DNA of 64,000 bases, from positions 186,001-250,000 of the forward strand of contig JBCCXL010000005.1 of NCBI GenBank assembly GCA_039191605.1. The letters are read 5' to 3'. The position numbers and the translations under genes are program-made. Each line of letters opens with the position of its first letter. Position 1 is the first letter of the stretch. The stretch is from JBCCXL01 sp039191605. GTDB taxonomy: Bacteria > Acidobacteriota > Thermoanaerobaculia > Multivoradales > JAHZIX01. The notes under the pieces are model-generated. The model was given only the letters and a program-made list of their open reading frames with translations. It made no database searches and had not been told where the DNA came from. Shown piece by piece: positions 18,348 to 28,215 of the stretch.

Positions 18348-19913
18348 ATGAGTATCACCGGCAATCTCAAGACGATGGACCTGGCGGAGCTGCTGCAGTG
18401 GCTCTCCCAATCCCAGAAGACCGGGACCCTCGTCATCCATAGCGGAGAGATCGAGAAGCGGCTCTTTCTCGACAAGGGAAAGATCATCTCGTCCTCCTCC
18501 ACGGACCCCCGGGAATACTTGGGCCACTTCTTGGTGAGCCATGACCTGATCACCGAGGAACAGCTGGCGACGGCCATGGAGATGCAGTCCACCCAGCAGA
18601 TGCTCCTCGGCAAGATCCTGATCAACGAGGGCTGGGTCGACGAAAAGGCCCTTCAGCGCATGCTGCGACTGAAGGCTGAAGAGGGCATCTACGACATCTT
18701 CTCGTGGTCTGAGGGGGAGTTCCGCTTCCTCAACGATGAGCTCCCGAGCCGCACCTTCGTGCCGCTGAAGCTGGATCTCACGGGAATTTTGATGGAGGGC
18801 GCCCGGCGGGTCGACGAATGGGCCCGAATCCGCGAGGTGATCTCCTCCAAGAACGCCATCCCCGTCACCTTCGGTGACTTCGAGGGAGAGCTCAGCCCCG
18901 GCGCTCTGAAGATCCTCAACCTCATCAATGACCGCCGCACGGTGGAAGAGATCCAGCTGCAGTCTCATTCCAGCGAATTCTTCGTCTCCAGCGTGCTCTT
19001 CGAGCAGATCAAGGCGAAGCGGGTGAAGGTCGTCGAGCCTAGAGTGGTGAAGGTGGAGGTCCCGGCACCCCTTCCAGCCCAGCCCGCCACCGCAGAAAGC
19101 GCTGCCGTACCGGCCGGCGCCGATCAGAGTGCAGCGCAGGGCTACCCGGGAATGCAGCCGAACCCACAGCATCCCGCGGCGGCCTACAGCGGGCACCCCA
19201 ATACTCCCGCCTACGCCCCCGCTCCCGGCAACTACACGCCGCCCCATCCTCATCCCAGCGGCGGCTACCCGATGCACCAGCCCTCGGGAGGACAGGGACA
19301 GCAGCCTTATCCGGCACCCGGCGGCGCCTACCCCCACTCCAGCCCATCGCCTCCAAACCAGGGTCCCCCGGCTCAATCACCCCCGTCTTCTTCACCTCCT
19401 CCCGGACAACCCCCTAGCTCAGGGGCCGCCGGCTCGCCGGCATCCCCGGCTCCTCCGAGCTTCGGCAAAGACACCTGGGCGGGGGTCGCCGCTCACCAGC
19501 CCAATCTGCCCAACGAGCCCTCCAGCGCCGATCAGCTCGATCCCCAGAGTCTGCTCCAGGCTGCTTCCGAGGCCATCGTCGGCGGAGACTTCACCCGCGC
19601 GGTGCGCTATTTGCGGGCCGCCCGCAGCATTCGTCCAGAAGATCGCCAATTGGAGACCGCGGTCAAATCCGCGGAGCAACAAATTCGTAAGACCCTGGAG
19701 AGCAGCGGCGTCTCCGTCGACAAGGTTCCCAAACTCGCCGTACCGATGGAGACGCTCTACTCCCTCGATGTCTCCGCCCAAGAAGGCTTCATCTTGACCC
19801 GAATCGACGGCAGCTATGACCTGAAGTCGATCCTCAAGATCAGCCCGATCCCGGAAATCGAGGCCCTGATCCTCTTCCATCGCCTCCACCAGGCCGGGCA
19901 CATCACCTTTTAG
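18348..19913 (+). CDS. DUF4388 (PatA-N-like) protein with proline-rich linker
   Basis: A 521-residue cytoplasmic protein. The N-terminus is a DUF4388 domain (MSITGNLKTMDLAELLQWLS, then TGTLVIHSGEIEKRLFLDKG), and LGHFLVSHDLITEEQLATAM with LLGKILINEGWVDEKALQRM is a GspE-N-like repeat segment. About 150 residues of Pro/Ala/Ser/Tyr-rich linker follow (residues ~245-395). The C-terminus has a short TPR-like helical pair and a DUF4388-like tail (ILTRIDGSYDLKSILKISP). DUF4388 proteins occur with two-component and motility regulation in Acidobacteria and deltaproteobacteria. It lies 51 bp after dcd, so it may be in the same transcript. Function inferred only as a signalling adaptor. Confidence 0.82.
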   Translation: MSITGNLKTMDLAELLQWLSQSQKTGTLVIHSGEIEKRLFLDKGKIISSSSTDPREYLGHFLVSHDLITEEQLATAMEMQSTQQMLLGKILINEGWVDEKALQRMLRLKAEEGIYDIFSWSEGEFRFLNDELPSRTFVPLKLDLTGILMEGARRVDEWARIREVISSKNAIPVTFGDFEGELSPGALKILNLINDRRTVEEIQLQSHSSEFFVSSVLFEQIKAKRVKVVEPRVVKVEVPAPLPAQPATAESAAVPAGADQSAAQGYPGMQPNPQHPAAAYSGHPNTPAYAPAPGNYTPPHPHPSGGYPMHQPSGGQGQQPYPAPGGAYPHSSPSPPNQGPPAQSPPSSSPPPGQPPSSGAAGSPASPAPPSFGKDTWAGVAAHQPNLPNEPSSADQLDPQSLLQAASEAIVGGDFTRAVRYLRAARSIRPEDRQLETAVKSAEQQIRKTLESSGVSVDKVPKLAVPMETLYSLDVSAQEGFILTRIDGSYDLKSILKISPIPEIEALILFHRLHQAGHITF

Positions 19914-20046
19914 GCTCCTGGGTCGCGGTCCTGATTCCCGATCCTGAATCGCGGCCTGGCTCGTGCTCCTGGCCTGTGCTCTTATCCCGTGCTTCTAGCT
20001 CACGGGACCGGGGGGCGGTATCGATGGCCGTTCTTTTGGAGACCGA

Positions 20047-20724
20047 ATGATGATGCACCCTCGCCAACCGCTCTACCTCGCCGCCCTAGCCCTCGTTCTT
20101 TTGCTAGCGATGGGCCTGGTGGGCTGCACCTACAACGCCACGCCGGTCACCGCGCCGGCGGTGAACGTCTATTCGTCCTACGACGATCCCGTTTCGGGTC
20201 AGTGGGTGCTGGTGGTCGACGACTCCGTCAACGACGCCAACCGCAACGTCAAGCCCTCGAGCTACGCCTGCAGCGCCCACGACTACCCGCTCCAGGCGGG
20301 GGATACCCTCCGCGCATCGATCTCCCGCAGCATGGAGTCCATTTTCGAGGAGGTAGAAGTGCGCTCCACGGCCCCCAGCAATAGCGCCCTCAAAGAAGGG
20401 GGCTACGCTGGCGTCATCCTGGTGCGCCTGGATCACTTCCAGCCCCGGGTGACCTGCAATATGGGCTTCTTCTCCGCCAACTGCACCGCGACCACCGACA
20501 TCTCCTTCGGAGTCAACGTCCGCGGCCCGGAGGGAAGGCTCTACGGCGGCACCGCCGGAGCCAACCGCAGCGCCCAGGGAGACGCCGGCGGCACCTGCCA
20601 AGAGGTGGCCACCTGGCTCTCCGAATCGGCCCGGCTCTCCATTCGCGAAGGCCTGGAGCGCTTGGTGGAGAAGCTCGCCAACTCCGAGCGTATTCGCAAC
20701 CACGGCGAGCCCCAGGCGGACTGA
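20047..20724 (+). CDS. Predicted lipoprotein, unknown function
   Basis: A 225-residue exported protein with a signal sequence ending in MGLVGC, a good lipobox, so it should be lipid-anchored. GGAG lies just before the run of three ATGs. The mature part contains VNVYSSYDDPVSGQWVLVVDD, two cysteine pairs (YACSAHDY, TCNMGFFSANC) that could form disulfides, and a helical C-terminus (ARLSIREGLERLVEKLA). The layout resembles outer-membrane lipoproteins that fold like LptE/YajG, but I cannot assign a family. Stands alone between two transcription units. Confidence 0.75.
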   Translation: MMMHPRQPLYLAALALVLLLAMGLVGCTYNATPVTAPAVNVYSSYDDPVSGQWVLVVDDSVNDANRNVKPSSYACSAHDYPLQAGDTLRASISRSMESIFEEVEVRSTAPSNSALKEGGYAGVILVRLDHFQPRVTCNMGFFSANCTATTDISFGVNVRGPEGRLYGGTAGANRSAQGDAGGTCQEVATWLSESARLSIREGLERLVEKLANSERIRNHGEPQAD

Positions 20725-20857
20725 AGGGCCCGACGGAGGCAGGCCGGACCGAGGGTCTGGCTCAGCGAGGATGACTGAGAGACCGATCGAAGCGCGGAGT
20801 TCCGCGATCGGCGGCTATCCCAATCCGCCCCGCGCCAGCCCCGGAGCACGACCTCTC

Positions 20858-22423
20858 TTATCCGTGGTCGATGATCGCTCGCAGGATGTTGTCCTGGGCA
20901 CGGCGGCTGCGCCACGCTGCCCGGGAGCCGTTCATCAAAAGCGAGAAAGCATAGACGCGTCCCGACTTGCCTCGAACATAGCCGGAGAGAGTCGAGACGC
21001 CGTTGAGCGTCCCCGTCTTCGACCACACGGAGCCCCGATATGGCGACTGCGCCAGCCGGCGGCGCCAGGAGGTGTCCGCCTCACCGCTCTCCGGCAGAGT
21101 CTCCAGAAAAGCCTCTCGATAGGCATGGCGGTCCATGTACAGCAGAAAAGCCGTCATCTGGTAGGGCGAGAGCCGATTGCCCCGGCTCATCCCCGAGCCG
21201 TCGGCCAGCTGATAGGTCCCCGGCTCGATGCCCGCCCGGGTCAGCACCTCCTCCACCGCCTTGAGCCCACCGGCCCAGGTTCCCTCACCGCAATGATGGA
21301 AGCCTAGGTGCTTGAGCACCGACTCGGCATAGAAGTTCTGGCTCTTCTTGTTCACCACCTCCAGGGTGGTCAACAGATCACTGCGGTGAACGGTGACTAG
21401 GCGCCAGGAGGCAGAGGGCAGCTGGGGCGCTCGAAAGACCTTCCCCTCGAGCCGTACCCCGACCTCCCCCAGGGCCGCCTTGAGGGCCGCCCCGAAGTAC
21501 TGCACCGGGTCATCCACCGCCACCCATTTCTCCACCGGGGAGGCTCCGACTTTCAGAGTACCGGCGACAGTGAGGGTATTGGTGCCCCATTTGCGATCGA
21601 TTTGGATCACTCCTCGGCCGCGCCCCCGGGTGCGCCCGGTGCTCTCGACCTCGAAGATCGGCAGCGGCGGCTCCACTTCCACCCGCACCGGATCCCCGGG
21701 TCGTCGTCCAGGCTTGACCCGCACCAGAACGCAGTTGTCGTTGAAGGAGAGCGCGTCCACCGGCGCTTCGTACCAGCGCGTCAGCTGATCCCGCGGCCAA
21801 TCGGGGTGAATCTGGTCGCCCTGGAATTGGCCGTTGATCAGGTAGAGATCACCGCCGATGCGGTCGATCCCCTGCCCCCGCAGCTCCTCTCCCCAGCGGC
21901 GAAAGACCGCGTAGATATCCCCGTAGTGGAAGCGGCCGGAGAGATTGGGATCTCCCCCTCCCACCACCGCCAGATCTCCATCCAGCCGGCCTTCGACCAC
22001 CTGGCCCCGCACCGCGATCCGAGTCTCGAAGGAATGCGCCGGCCCCAGAAGCTCGAGGGCGGCCCCGGAGCTCAACAGCTTGGTGTTGGAGGCGAGGATG
22101 CGCGGAACGTCCGCCTGGAAGCCATAGACGGTGCGGGTAGTGGATAGGTCGACGATATGCACGCCAAGATCCGGAGCCACTCTGCGCGCCGCTGCTACCT
22201 GGCGATTGACCTCAGCGCGAAAGGCTGGACTGGTCGCTGAAGAGACCGCCGCTGAAGAGACGGCCACTGAAGAGACGGCCGCTGAAGATGCAGCTGCCGA
22301 AGATTCCGCCACCACCGACGTCGTCACCCCCACCGGACTCAGGGCGAGAGCCAGGAGCAGAGGCAGCAGGAGACGGAGGGCGGAGGAGCGGAAGGACGCG
22401 GGTAGGAGCTGCACGGACCTCAC
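20858..22423 (-). CDS. dacB: D-Ala-D-Ala carboxypeptidase/endopeptidase (PBP4, S13)
   Basis: A 521-residue class C penicillin-binding protein exported to the periplasm, where it trims cross-links and stem peptides of peptidoglycan. The three penicilloyl-serine motifs are visible: SNTK in ILASNTKLLSSGAALELLG, S-x-N in GSGMSRGNRLSP, and KTG in WSKTGTLNGVSTLSGYV. A signal sequence is followed by an Ala/Ser/Val repeat (residues ~40-60) before the enzyme begins. The GTG start at 22423 overlaps the stop of the nucleoside transporter gene by 4 nt (GTGA). Confidence 0.93.
   Translation of the reverse strand: MRSVQLLPASFRSSALRLLLPLLLALALSPVGVTTSVVAESSAAASSAAVSSVAVSSAAVSSATSPAFRAEVNRQVAAARRVAPDLGVHIVDLSTTRTVYGFQADVPRILASNTKLLSSGAALELLGPAHSFETRIAVRGQVVEGRLDGDLAVVGGGDPNLSGRFHYGDIYAVFRRWGEELRGQGIDRIGGDLYLINGQFQGDQIHPDWPRDQLTRWYEAPVDALSFNDNCVLVRVKPGRRPGDPVRVEVEPPLPIFEVESTGRTRGRGRGVIQIDRKWGTNTLTVAGTLKVGASPVEKWVAVDDPVQYFGAALKAALGEVGVRLEGKVFRAPQLPSASWRLVTVHRSDLLTTLEVVNKKSQNFYAESVLKHLGFHHCGEGTWAGGLKAVEEVLTRAGIEPGTYQLADGSGMSRGNRLSPYQMTAFLLYMDRHAYREAFLETLPESGEADTSWRRRLAQSPYRGSVWSKTGTLNGVSTLSGYVRGKSGRVYAFSLLMNGSRAAWRSRRAQDNILRAIIDHG
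22236..22310 (-). repeat. 15-bp degenerate tandem repeat, 5 copies, in dacB
   Basis: Five related 15-bp units encode the SSAAV/SSVAV-like stretch between the DacB signal peptide and its enzymatic domain. Confidence 0.9.
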
Positions 22424-23628
22424 AACAACAAGCCCGCGATGATCGCGGTTTGGAAGCAGGCTAGGGTTCCAGCGATCATCGCCCGCACTCCGAGGCGGGC
22501 GAGATCCTGCTTGCGCTCCGGAGCGATGGCCCCAATGCCGCCGATCTGAATGGCGATAGAGGAGAAATTCGCAAAGCCGCAGAGAGCGTAGGTGGCGATC
22601 ACCGTCGAGCGCTCCGAAAGGGGCTCATCCCCTTTGACGATCTCCGACAGCTGCTGGTAGGCGATGAATTCGTTGACCATCGTCTTGACGCCCAGCAGAG
22701 CGCCCACCCGATGGGCCTCGTCCCAGGGAACTCCCATCAGCCACGCCAGCGGCGCCAGCAGCCAGCCGAGGAGCGCCTCGAGAGCCCAGCCCTCCTGCCC
22801 GAAGAGCTCGCCGACGGCTCCAAAAGCTCCGTTGACCACCGCCAGCAAAGCGGTGAAAGCGAGCAGCATGGCGCCGACATTGAGCGCCAGCTTGAGCCCC
22901 TGGCCGGCCCCCTGGGCCGCGGCGTCGACGGTGTTGACGTAGCTCTTCTCGACCTCCATGCTCACTTCGCCGGCGGTGACGCTCTCCTCCGATTCCGGAT
23001 GCATCAGCTTCGCCATCACCAGCGCCGCCGGCGCCGACATCACGCTCGCCGCCACCAGGTGGCCGGCGGAAATCCCCATCCCGACGTAAGCCGCCAGCAC
23101 GCCGCCGGCGATGGTGGCAAAGCCGCCGCTCATCACCGCCATCAGCTCCGACTGGGTCATCGCCCCGACGTAGGGCCGCAACAGCAGCGGCGCCTCGGTC
23201 TGCCCGACGAAGATATTGCCGGCGCTGGCCAGCGACTCCGACCCCGAGGTCCCCATGAACTTCATCATGAAGCGGGCAATCCAGCGCACCAGCCACTGAA
23301 TCACGCCGAAGTGATAGAGCACCGCGATGAAGCTGGAGAAGAAGATGATCGTCGGCAGCACCTTGAACGCGAAGTAATGCTCTTCGAAGCCTTCACCAAA
23401 GATGAAGCGAGAGCCCTCGTCGGCATAGTTCAGAAAGGTGGTGACCCCCTGTCGGGTGGCGTCGAAGAAGCGGCCTCCGAGCTCCGTCTTGAGGATCAAC
23501 AGGGCGAGGAAGAGCTGCAGGCCGGTGCCCACCAGCACTACCCGCCACGGAATACGGCGCCGATCGGTGGACAAGGCCCAGGCCAGGCCCAGCATCACCA
23601 CCATGCCTAAGAGGCCGCGAAAGACCAC
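22420..23628 (-). CDS. Concentrative nucleoside transporter (CNT/NupC)
   Basis: A 402-residue inner-membrane transporter with about ten helices that brings nucleosides in using an ion gradient. Diagnostic segments are GNIFVGQTEAPLLLRPY, MTQSELMAVMSGGFATIAGGVLAAYVGMGI and TYALCGFANFSSIAIQIGG near the C-terminus. The start is a GTG at 23628, 14 bp after hflC ends. Its position between hflC and dacB, with overlapping ends, suggests one transcript. Nucleoside specificity cannot be read from sequence. Confidence 0.93.
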   Translation of the reverse strand: MVFRGLLGMVVMLGLAWALSTDRRRIPWRVVLVGTGLQLFLALLILKTELGGRFFDATRQGVTTFLNYADEGSRFIFGEGFEEHYFAFKVLPTIIFFSSFIAVLYHFGVIQWLVRWIARFMMKFMGTSGSESLASAGNIFVGQTEAPLLLRPYVGAMTQSELMAVMSGGFATIAGGVLAAYVGMGISAGHLVAASVMSAPAALVMAKLMHPESEESVTAGEVSMEVEKSYVNTVDAAAQGAGQGLKLALNVGAMLLAFTALLAVVNGAFGAVGELFGQEGWALEALLGWLLAPLAWLMGVPWDEAHRVGALLGVKTMVNEFIAYQQLSEIVKGDEPLSERSTVIATYALCGFANFSSIAIQIGGIGAIAPERKQDLARLGVRAMIAGTLACFQTAIIAGLLL

Positions 23629-23642
23629 GGGATCCAGGAGGC

Positions 23643-24581
23643 TCAGCGGCCTCCATCCTCCAGGTAGCTGAAGAAGTCGCTATCGGTGGACAGCACCAGA
23701 GTAGTGGACTCATCGATGGAGGTGCGGTAGGCCTCCAGGGAGCGCAGCAGGGCGAAGAACTCCCGAGTGTCGCTGTTGCGGTTGTAGGCCTCGGCGTAGA
23801 TTCGCGTCGCCTCCGCGTCAGCGGTGCCTCGGATCTCTTCCGCCTGACGATTCGCCTCAGACAGGATCTGGTTGAGCTCGAAGGTCTTGCGGCCGAGAAT
23901 ATTGCGCGCCTCGCCCTCACCCTCGGAGCGGAAGCGGGCGGCGATACTCTGGCGCTCGGCGATCATTCGATTCTCCACCTGCCGGCGGACCTCTTCCCGG
24001 TAGTTGAGGCGCTTGAACTGCACGTCGAGGATCTCGATGCCGAGGCCCTGGGAGCGATCCTGGGTATTCGCCAAAATCTGCTGGCGGATTCCCTCGCGGC
24101 CCAGCTCGATGACCTCCAGCCGGTTCTCCGCCTCGGGCTCGCTCTCGTCCGGCAGGGCTTCGCGGCCGACGGTGGTGCGCACCACCTCCACCAGATTCTG
24201 CTTCGCCAGGGCGTTGCGGGTCTCACCATCGATGATGTCGTCGATGCGGCGGCGGGCGCCGTCTTCGTCCTTCAGCCGCTCGAAGAAGCGCAGCGGATCG
24301 GTGATCCGCCAGCGGGCGTAGGTATCGACGATGATGAAGCGCTTGTCGAGGGTCGGCACCTCGTTGGTCTGGCCATCCCACTCCAGGAAGCGTCGGTCGA
24401 AGCGATGCACTTTCTGAATGAAGGGCAGCTTGAGGTGCAGCCCGGCGGTGCTGACCGCATCGCCGATGGGCTCACCGAACTGAGTGATGATCACCTGTTC
24501 CCGCTCGTCCACCACGTACAGGCTGGAGGTCAGCACCAGGAACAGGATGAGGGAGCCGAAGAGAATCAGTGGGGCGCGCAT
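23643..24581 (-). CDS. hflC: HflC, SPFH-domain protease modulator
   Basis: A 312-residue SPFH/band-7 protein with one N-terminal membrane helix (LILFGSLILFLVLTSSLYVV), then VDEREQVIITQFGEP and the long SPFH domain facing the periplasm. With HflK it forms the ring that encloses and restrains FtsH. I use the ATG at 24581, which overlaps the hflK stop (TGATG); a TTG one codon earlier is possible. Helical C-terminal segment (AYNRNSDTREFFALLRSLEAYR) is as in other HflC proteins. Confidence 0.94.
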   Translation of the reverse strand: MRAPLILFGSLILFLVLTSSLYVVDEREQVIITQFGEPIGDAVSTAGLHLKLPFIQKVHRFDRRFLEWDGQTNEVPTLDKRFIIVDTYARWRITDPLRFFERLKDEDGARRRIDDIIDGETRNALAKQNLVEVVRTTVGREALPDESEPEAENRLEVIELGREGIRQQILANTQDRSQGLGIEILDVQFKRLNYREEVRRQVENRMIAERQSIAARFRSEGEGEARNILGRKTFELNQILSEANRQAEEIRGTADAEATRIYAEAYNRNSDTREFFALLRSLEAYRTSIDESTTLVLSTDSDFFSYLEDGGR

Positions 24582-25624
24582 CAATTGGATCCTCCCTGGC
24601 GCTGGGACGAGTTGGGGGACGAACTCAAAGAACCGAGACCTTCAAGCCCGAGCAGGGGCACTACGGTGGCGGAATCGCTGTCCACCACCACCTTGTGTCC
24701 GGCCTTCGGCAGCACCTCGCCGACGGTCTCTAGATATAGCCGGCGGCGGGTGACCTCGGGAGCTTCCCGGTAGGCCTCGTAGAGGGCGTCGAAGCGCGCC
24801 CCCTCACCGCGAGCGCGGTTGACGCGTTCCAGCGCGTAGCCCTGCGCCTCCTGCACGATCTGCTGCGCCTCACCGCGGGCTTTGGGAACCGCTTCGTTGA
24901 GCTCCTTCTCCGCCAGACGAATGGAGCGCTCTCGCTCCTGCTCCGCCTCATTCACCTCATTGAAGGAGGGCCGCACCGCCTCCGGAGGGGTGACGTTCAT
25001 CAACACCACCTGATCCACCACGATGCCGGTCAGGTAGAGGCGGTTGAGCTCCTGTAGCTTGACCATCACCAGGTGCTCGATCTCGGTACGGCCGACGGTG
25101 AGCACCTCGTTGACGGTGCGATCTCCCACCACCTCGCGCATCACCGCCTCGCTCATGTCGCGAAAGGTCTCCTCGACATTGCGCACCCGGAAGAGATAGA
25201 GCTCCGGGTCATCGATGCGGTATTGCACCACCCACTCCACCACCGCGGCGTTGAGGTCACCGGTAAGCATTTTGGCCTCCGCCGGGAAGGCGCGCTTCTC
25301 GGAACGCGCATCCCCGCCCGTACCGACGGTACGGAAGCCGAATTCCTGCTTCATCTGCCGCTGCACCGGCACCTTGATCACCTGATCGATGCCGAAGGGT
25401 ATTTTGAGGTGAAGACCCGGTCCGAAGACCCGAGCTTGGGAGTATTGACCGAAGCGCAACACCACGGCCTTCTCTTCAGGGCCCACGGTGAAGAAGCTCG
25501 TCCATCCCGCCATCAGCGCTAGCACGATGATAATCGCCCAGCGGATCGCGGATTCGGGAGCCTCGGGCAATTGAACTTCCAGCTTCGGAAGGTCCGGTCG
25601 ACCGGAGAAAGGGTTGTCGCTCAT
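24581..25624 (-). CDS. hflK: HflK, SPFH-domain protease modulator
   Basis: A 347-residue partner of HflC. The ATG at 25624 has AAGGAC upstream and gives a short Pro-rich cytoplasmic N-terminus, a membrane helix (WAIIIVLALMAGWTSFFTV) and VGPEEKAVVLRFGQY opening the SPFH domain. The following helix region contains LAEKELNEAVPKARGEAQQIVQEAQGY, standard for HflK. First gene of the hflK-hflC-CNT-dacB string. A longer in-frame reading to 25765 has no ribosome site and is rejected. Confidence 0.94.
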   Translation of the reverse strand: MSDNPFSGRPDLPKLEVQLPEAPESAIRWAIIIVLALMAGWTSFFTVGPEEKAVVLRFGQYSQARVFGPGLHLKIPFGIDQVIKVPVQRQMKQEFGFRTVGTGGDARSEKRAFPAEAKMLTGDLNAAVVEWVVQYRIDDPELYLFRVRNVEETFRDMSEAVMREVVGDRTVNEVLTVGRTEIEHLVMVKLQELNRLYLTGIVVDQVVLMNVTPPEAVRPSFNEVNEAEQERERSIRLAEKELNEAVPKARGEAQQIVQEAQGYALERVNRARGEGARFDALYEAYREAPEVTRRRLYLETVGEVLPKAGHKVVVDSDSATVVPLLGLEGLGSLSSSPNSSQRQGGSN

Positions 25625-25830
25625 GAGGTCCTTTCGGCAAGGGCAGTGCGGGGGGCATCCCGAAGTGAAGCTGCTGAAGCTGCTCACCTGGGATCCCTCA
25701 CGGAGTCCACGAGACCTGAGACTAGCTGGGCCGCCCCGCTGGCGCAAGGCGGCCCGAGGAAGCACCCGGCGGGCACCTCTACCTGATTCTTCGCCCCCGG
25801 AGCCAACCTCGATGTGCCCAGACAGGCGAT

Positions 25831-25866
25831 GTTGCCCCGGGCGGGCGCTAGGGCGCCCGGGGCAAC
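25831..25866 (-). terminator. Perfect 13-bp hairpin after the TonB receptor gene
   Basis: Stem gttgccccgggcg and its exact complement separated by 10 bases, 25 bp beyond the receptor stop codon. Very GC-rich and stable, but no T-run follows on either strand, so it may stop transcription with help from factors or protect the 3' end. Confidence 0.5.
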
Positions 25867-25890
25867 CCAGAGGACGCTAGAGAACGAGCG

Positions 25891-28215
25891 TCAGAAAGAG
25901 ACCCGAAAACTCCCGAATACCGAACGCCCCGGCTGCAGCACCCGCTGACCGGTGAAGGGGTTCGGGGCGTCGAGATGCCGAGCGTAGGCCTCGTCGGTGA
26001 GGTTGTCGACGCCGAGGGTGAGGGACCAGCGATCCACCAGCTCGAGGCCGAGGCGGAAGTCCACCCGCTCATAGCCCGGGGTCACCTGCTCGAATCGGCT
26101 CACCGCCACTCGATCCTGCTCCGCTTCCGCCACCGCCTCCACGGACGCCCACCAGCTCGCGCCAGACGGGGCGTAGCGCAGCCCCAGGCGGGCCGCCAGG
26201 GGAGGCATCCCGAGAGCCGGCTCGTTCAGCTCTTCGTCCTCGCCTCGCACCCAATCCACCACCAGCCAGGACGACCAATCGTCCGCCAGCGGACCCCGCA
26301 GCGCTAGCTCGCCGCCCCAGAAGGTCGCCTCACTGCCGTTGACGTAGCGGTACACCAGTGGAGGCGAGAGCGGCAGACGCCGGGGGATCTCCGGGGCCGC
26401 CTCGATGGTCACGTAGTCGTCCAGGGTGCGGTAGAAGGCGCTCACCGCCACGCTCCAGCCGCCGGTCGTTCGACCCTCGACGCCGGCATCGAATTGCAGC
26501 GCCACCTCAGGGGCAAGACTAGGGTTGCCGACGAATTCCGAAGCCCGCTGGAAGCGCGTCGCCGGGAAGCGATCGGAGTAGAGCTCCAGGGTGCTCGGTG
26601 TTCTCACCGCCCGTCCGATGCCCACTCGCGCCAGCCAACTCCCTTCCAGTCGCCATTGGGCGCTCACCGCAGCGGAGAGATCATCCTCATCCCGATCCAG
26701 GGAGTCGAGGGTCGCGCCGCCGGCGATGGTCTCCAAGAAGAAGTTCGAGGCGCGATCGATTCCCGCGCTCCAGCTGTCGAAGCGCACCGTACCGCCCACT
26801 TCCCAACCGTCGCCTCGGCGCACTCCCTGCACCCAAGCGCCGGTATCTTCCAGCGTCGAATCTCCCCACACGATGTCCTGGAAGAGCAGTCGATCCATAT
26901 CGCGACGGAAGACGAAGCGATCGGCGGCCTGCTCTGCCTCGTAGCGATCGAGGCCATAGCGCCAGGTCCAGTCGCCAGAATCCCGCTGCGCCCGTAGGCG
27001 GCCGCCGATCGTATCGGAGGTCGTCGGCAGGTCTACCCGCAGGGCGAAGGGTGGGATGCGCCCGGGCATCGCCACGGCGGTGGGCTTGCCGCTGTTGTTC
27101 ATGCGGTGATCCTTGAGATTCGCGTAGACCTGAACGTAGATCTCGCTCCAATCTCCAGAATCGGGCACGAATTGAGCCCCGAGGGCGTGAGAATCGGTGT
27201 CGAAGAGCTCCGCGGTGAGCAGGCGGCCAGCGTATTCCACATCGTCTTGGCGCTGCAGCGCGCCGCGGTATTGCAGCAGCCAGGAGGGGGAGAGCTGGAA
27301 GCCCAGGGAGAAGCGCCCTTCCAGGGACTCGTACTCCGCGTCCACCGAGGAGTCATCCCCGGCGTCATAGTCGTCTCCCTGGCGGCTGGAGAGGCCGAGA
27401 TAGAAGCGCACGGTCTCGGTGCCGCCCCCCAGGCTGCCCCAGAAATCCGAGGCCGAGCCATTGTCTCGATAGCTCGCTCCCAAGCGCCCCTCAGTCTCCA
27501 CCGCCCCGGTGGAAAAGGCGCCGGAAGGGGTCAACACTTCCACCGCCGACAGAGCTCCTGCCCCCCAGCTCAGGGCATAGGGCCCCTTTACCGCCCGCAC
27601 CTCTTCCACCGCATAGGGGCTGACATGGCTGATGCCCGAGTCCATCCTCGCCGGGCCGGCGGCCAGAAGCCTCGTGCCATCGACGAAGAGGGCGAGCTGG
27701 TTCTCCTGCAGGCCCCGCACCGCGGGCTCGAGATTGATCGTGCCGCGGCGGGTGGCGTCCAGCCCCGGCGCCTGCTCCAGAGAGCGGGCAAGATCTTGGG
27801 GCCCGGATTCTTCGAGCAAATCGCCTTCGATGAGGGATTCCGCCGCCAGCTCCGGCAGGGTCGCCGTCACCGTCACTCGGCCCTCCACACGCTCCTTGCT
27901 CACGGGCGCCGATGAAGCGTCCTGCTGCTCGTCGCCGTCCGCAGCGGTCTCCGCCAGAGCGACCGGCGCCATCAGCGAGAGCGCCAGCAGAGCTCCAATC
28001 GCTAGGACCCTACTCCCCAGAGCCTTAGTGAATTGGACCGCACCCCGGGGCCTCGGCGCAAACCCAGCCCCGGGACCCTCTCTCCTGGGGCTCACCGCTT
28101 TGGTCATGGAATTTCTGCCGATCGCTGTCCTGTTCCTAGTCTTGCTCCTGGACCTGCCTACAGCCCTACTCCCAATTCTGCCCACAGCCTGCGACTCGTC
28201 GTTGCGAGTGTTCAT
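25891..28215 (-). CDS. TonB-dependent outer-membrane receptor
   Basis: A 774-residue receptor. After a long basic N-terminus there is a signal sequence (LAIGALLALSLMAPVALA), then the plug domain: GRVTVTATLPELAAESLIEG, AVRGLQENQLALFVDGTRLL and VEEVRAVKGPYALSWGAGALSAVEV. The rest is a barrel of alternating strands ending in the expected aromatic residue (FGSFRVSF). It carries a scarce solute across the outer membrane with TonB energy. Upstream on the same strand is a Cys-rich protein and, divergently, a Fur-family regulator, so a metal or metallophore is the likeliest cargo. ATG at 28215 is preceded by AGGAA at short spacing; an ATG at residue 37 is the alternative. Confidence 0.88.
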   Translation of the reverse strand: MNTRNDESQAVGRIGSRAVGRSRSKTRNRTAIGRNSMTKAVSPRREGPGAGFAPRPRGAVQFTKALGSRVLAIGALLALSLMAPVALAETAADGDEQQDASSAPVSKERVEGRVTVTATLPELAAESLIEGDLLEESGPQDLARSLEQAPGLDATRRGTINLEPAVRGLQENQLALFVDGTRLLAAGPARMDSGISHVSPYAVEEVRAVKGPYALSWGAGALSAVEVLTPSGAFSTGAVETEGRLGASYRDNGSASDFWGSLGGGTETVRFYLGLSSRQGDDYDAGDDSSVDAEYESLEGRFSLGFQLSPSWLLQYRGALQRQDDVEYAGRLLTAELFDTDSHALGAQFVPDSGDWSEIYVQVYANLKDHRMNNSGKPTAVAMPGRIPPFALRVDLPTTSDTIGGRLRAQRDSGDWTWRYGLDRYEAEQAADRFVFRRDMDRLLFQDIVWGDSTLEDTGAWVQGVRRGDGWEVGGTVRFDSWSAGIDRASNFFLETIAGGATLDSLDRDEDDLSAAVSAQWRLEGSWLARVGIGRAVRTPSTLELYSDRFPATRFQRASEFVGNPSLAPEVALQFDAGVEGRTTGGWSVAVSAFYRTLDDYVTIEAAPEIPRRLPLSPPLVYRYVNGSEATFWGGELALRGPLADDWSSWLVVDWVRGEDEELNEPALGMPPLAARLGLRYAPSGASWWASVEAVAEAEQDRVAVSRFEQVTPGYERVDFRLGLELVDRWSLTLGVDNLTDEAYARHLDAPNPFTGQRVLQPGRSVFGSFRVSF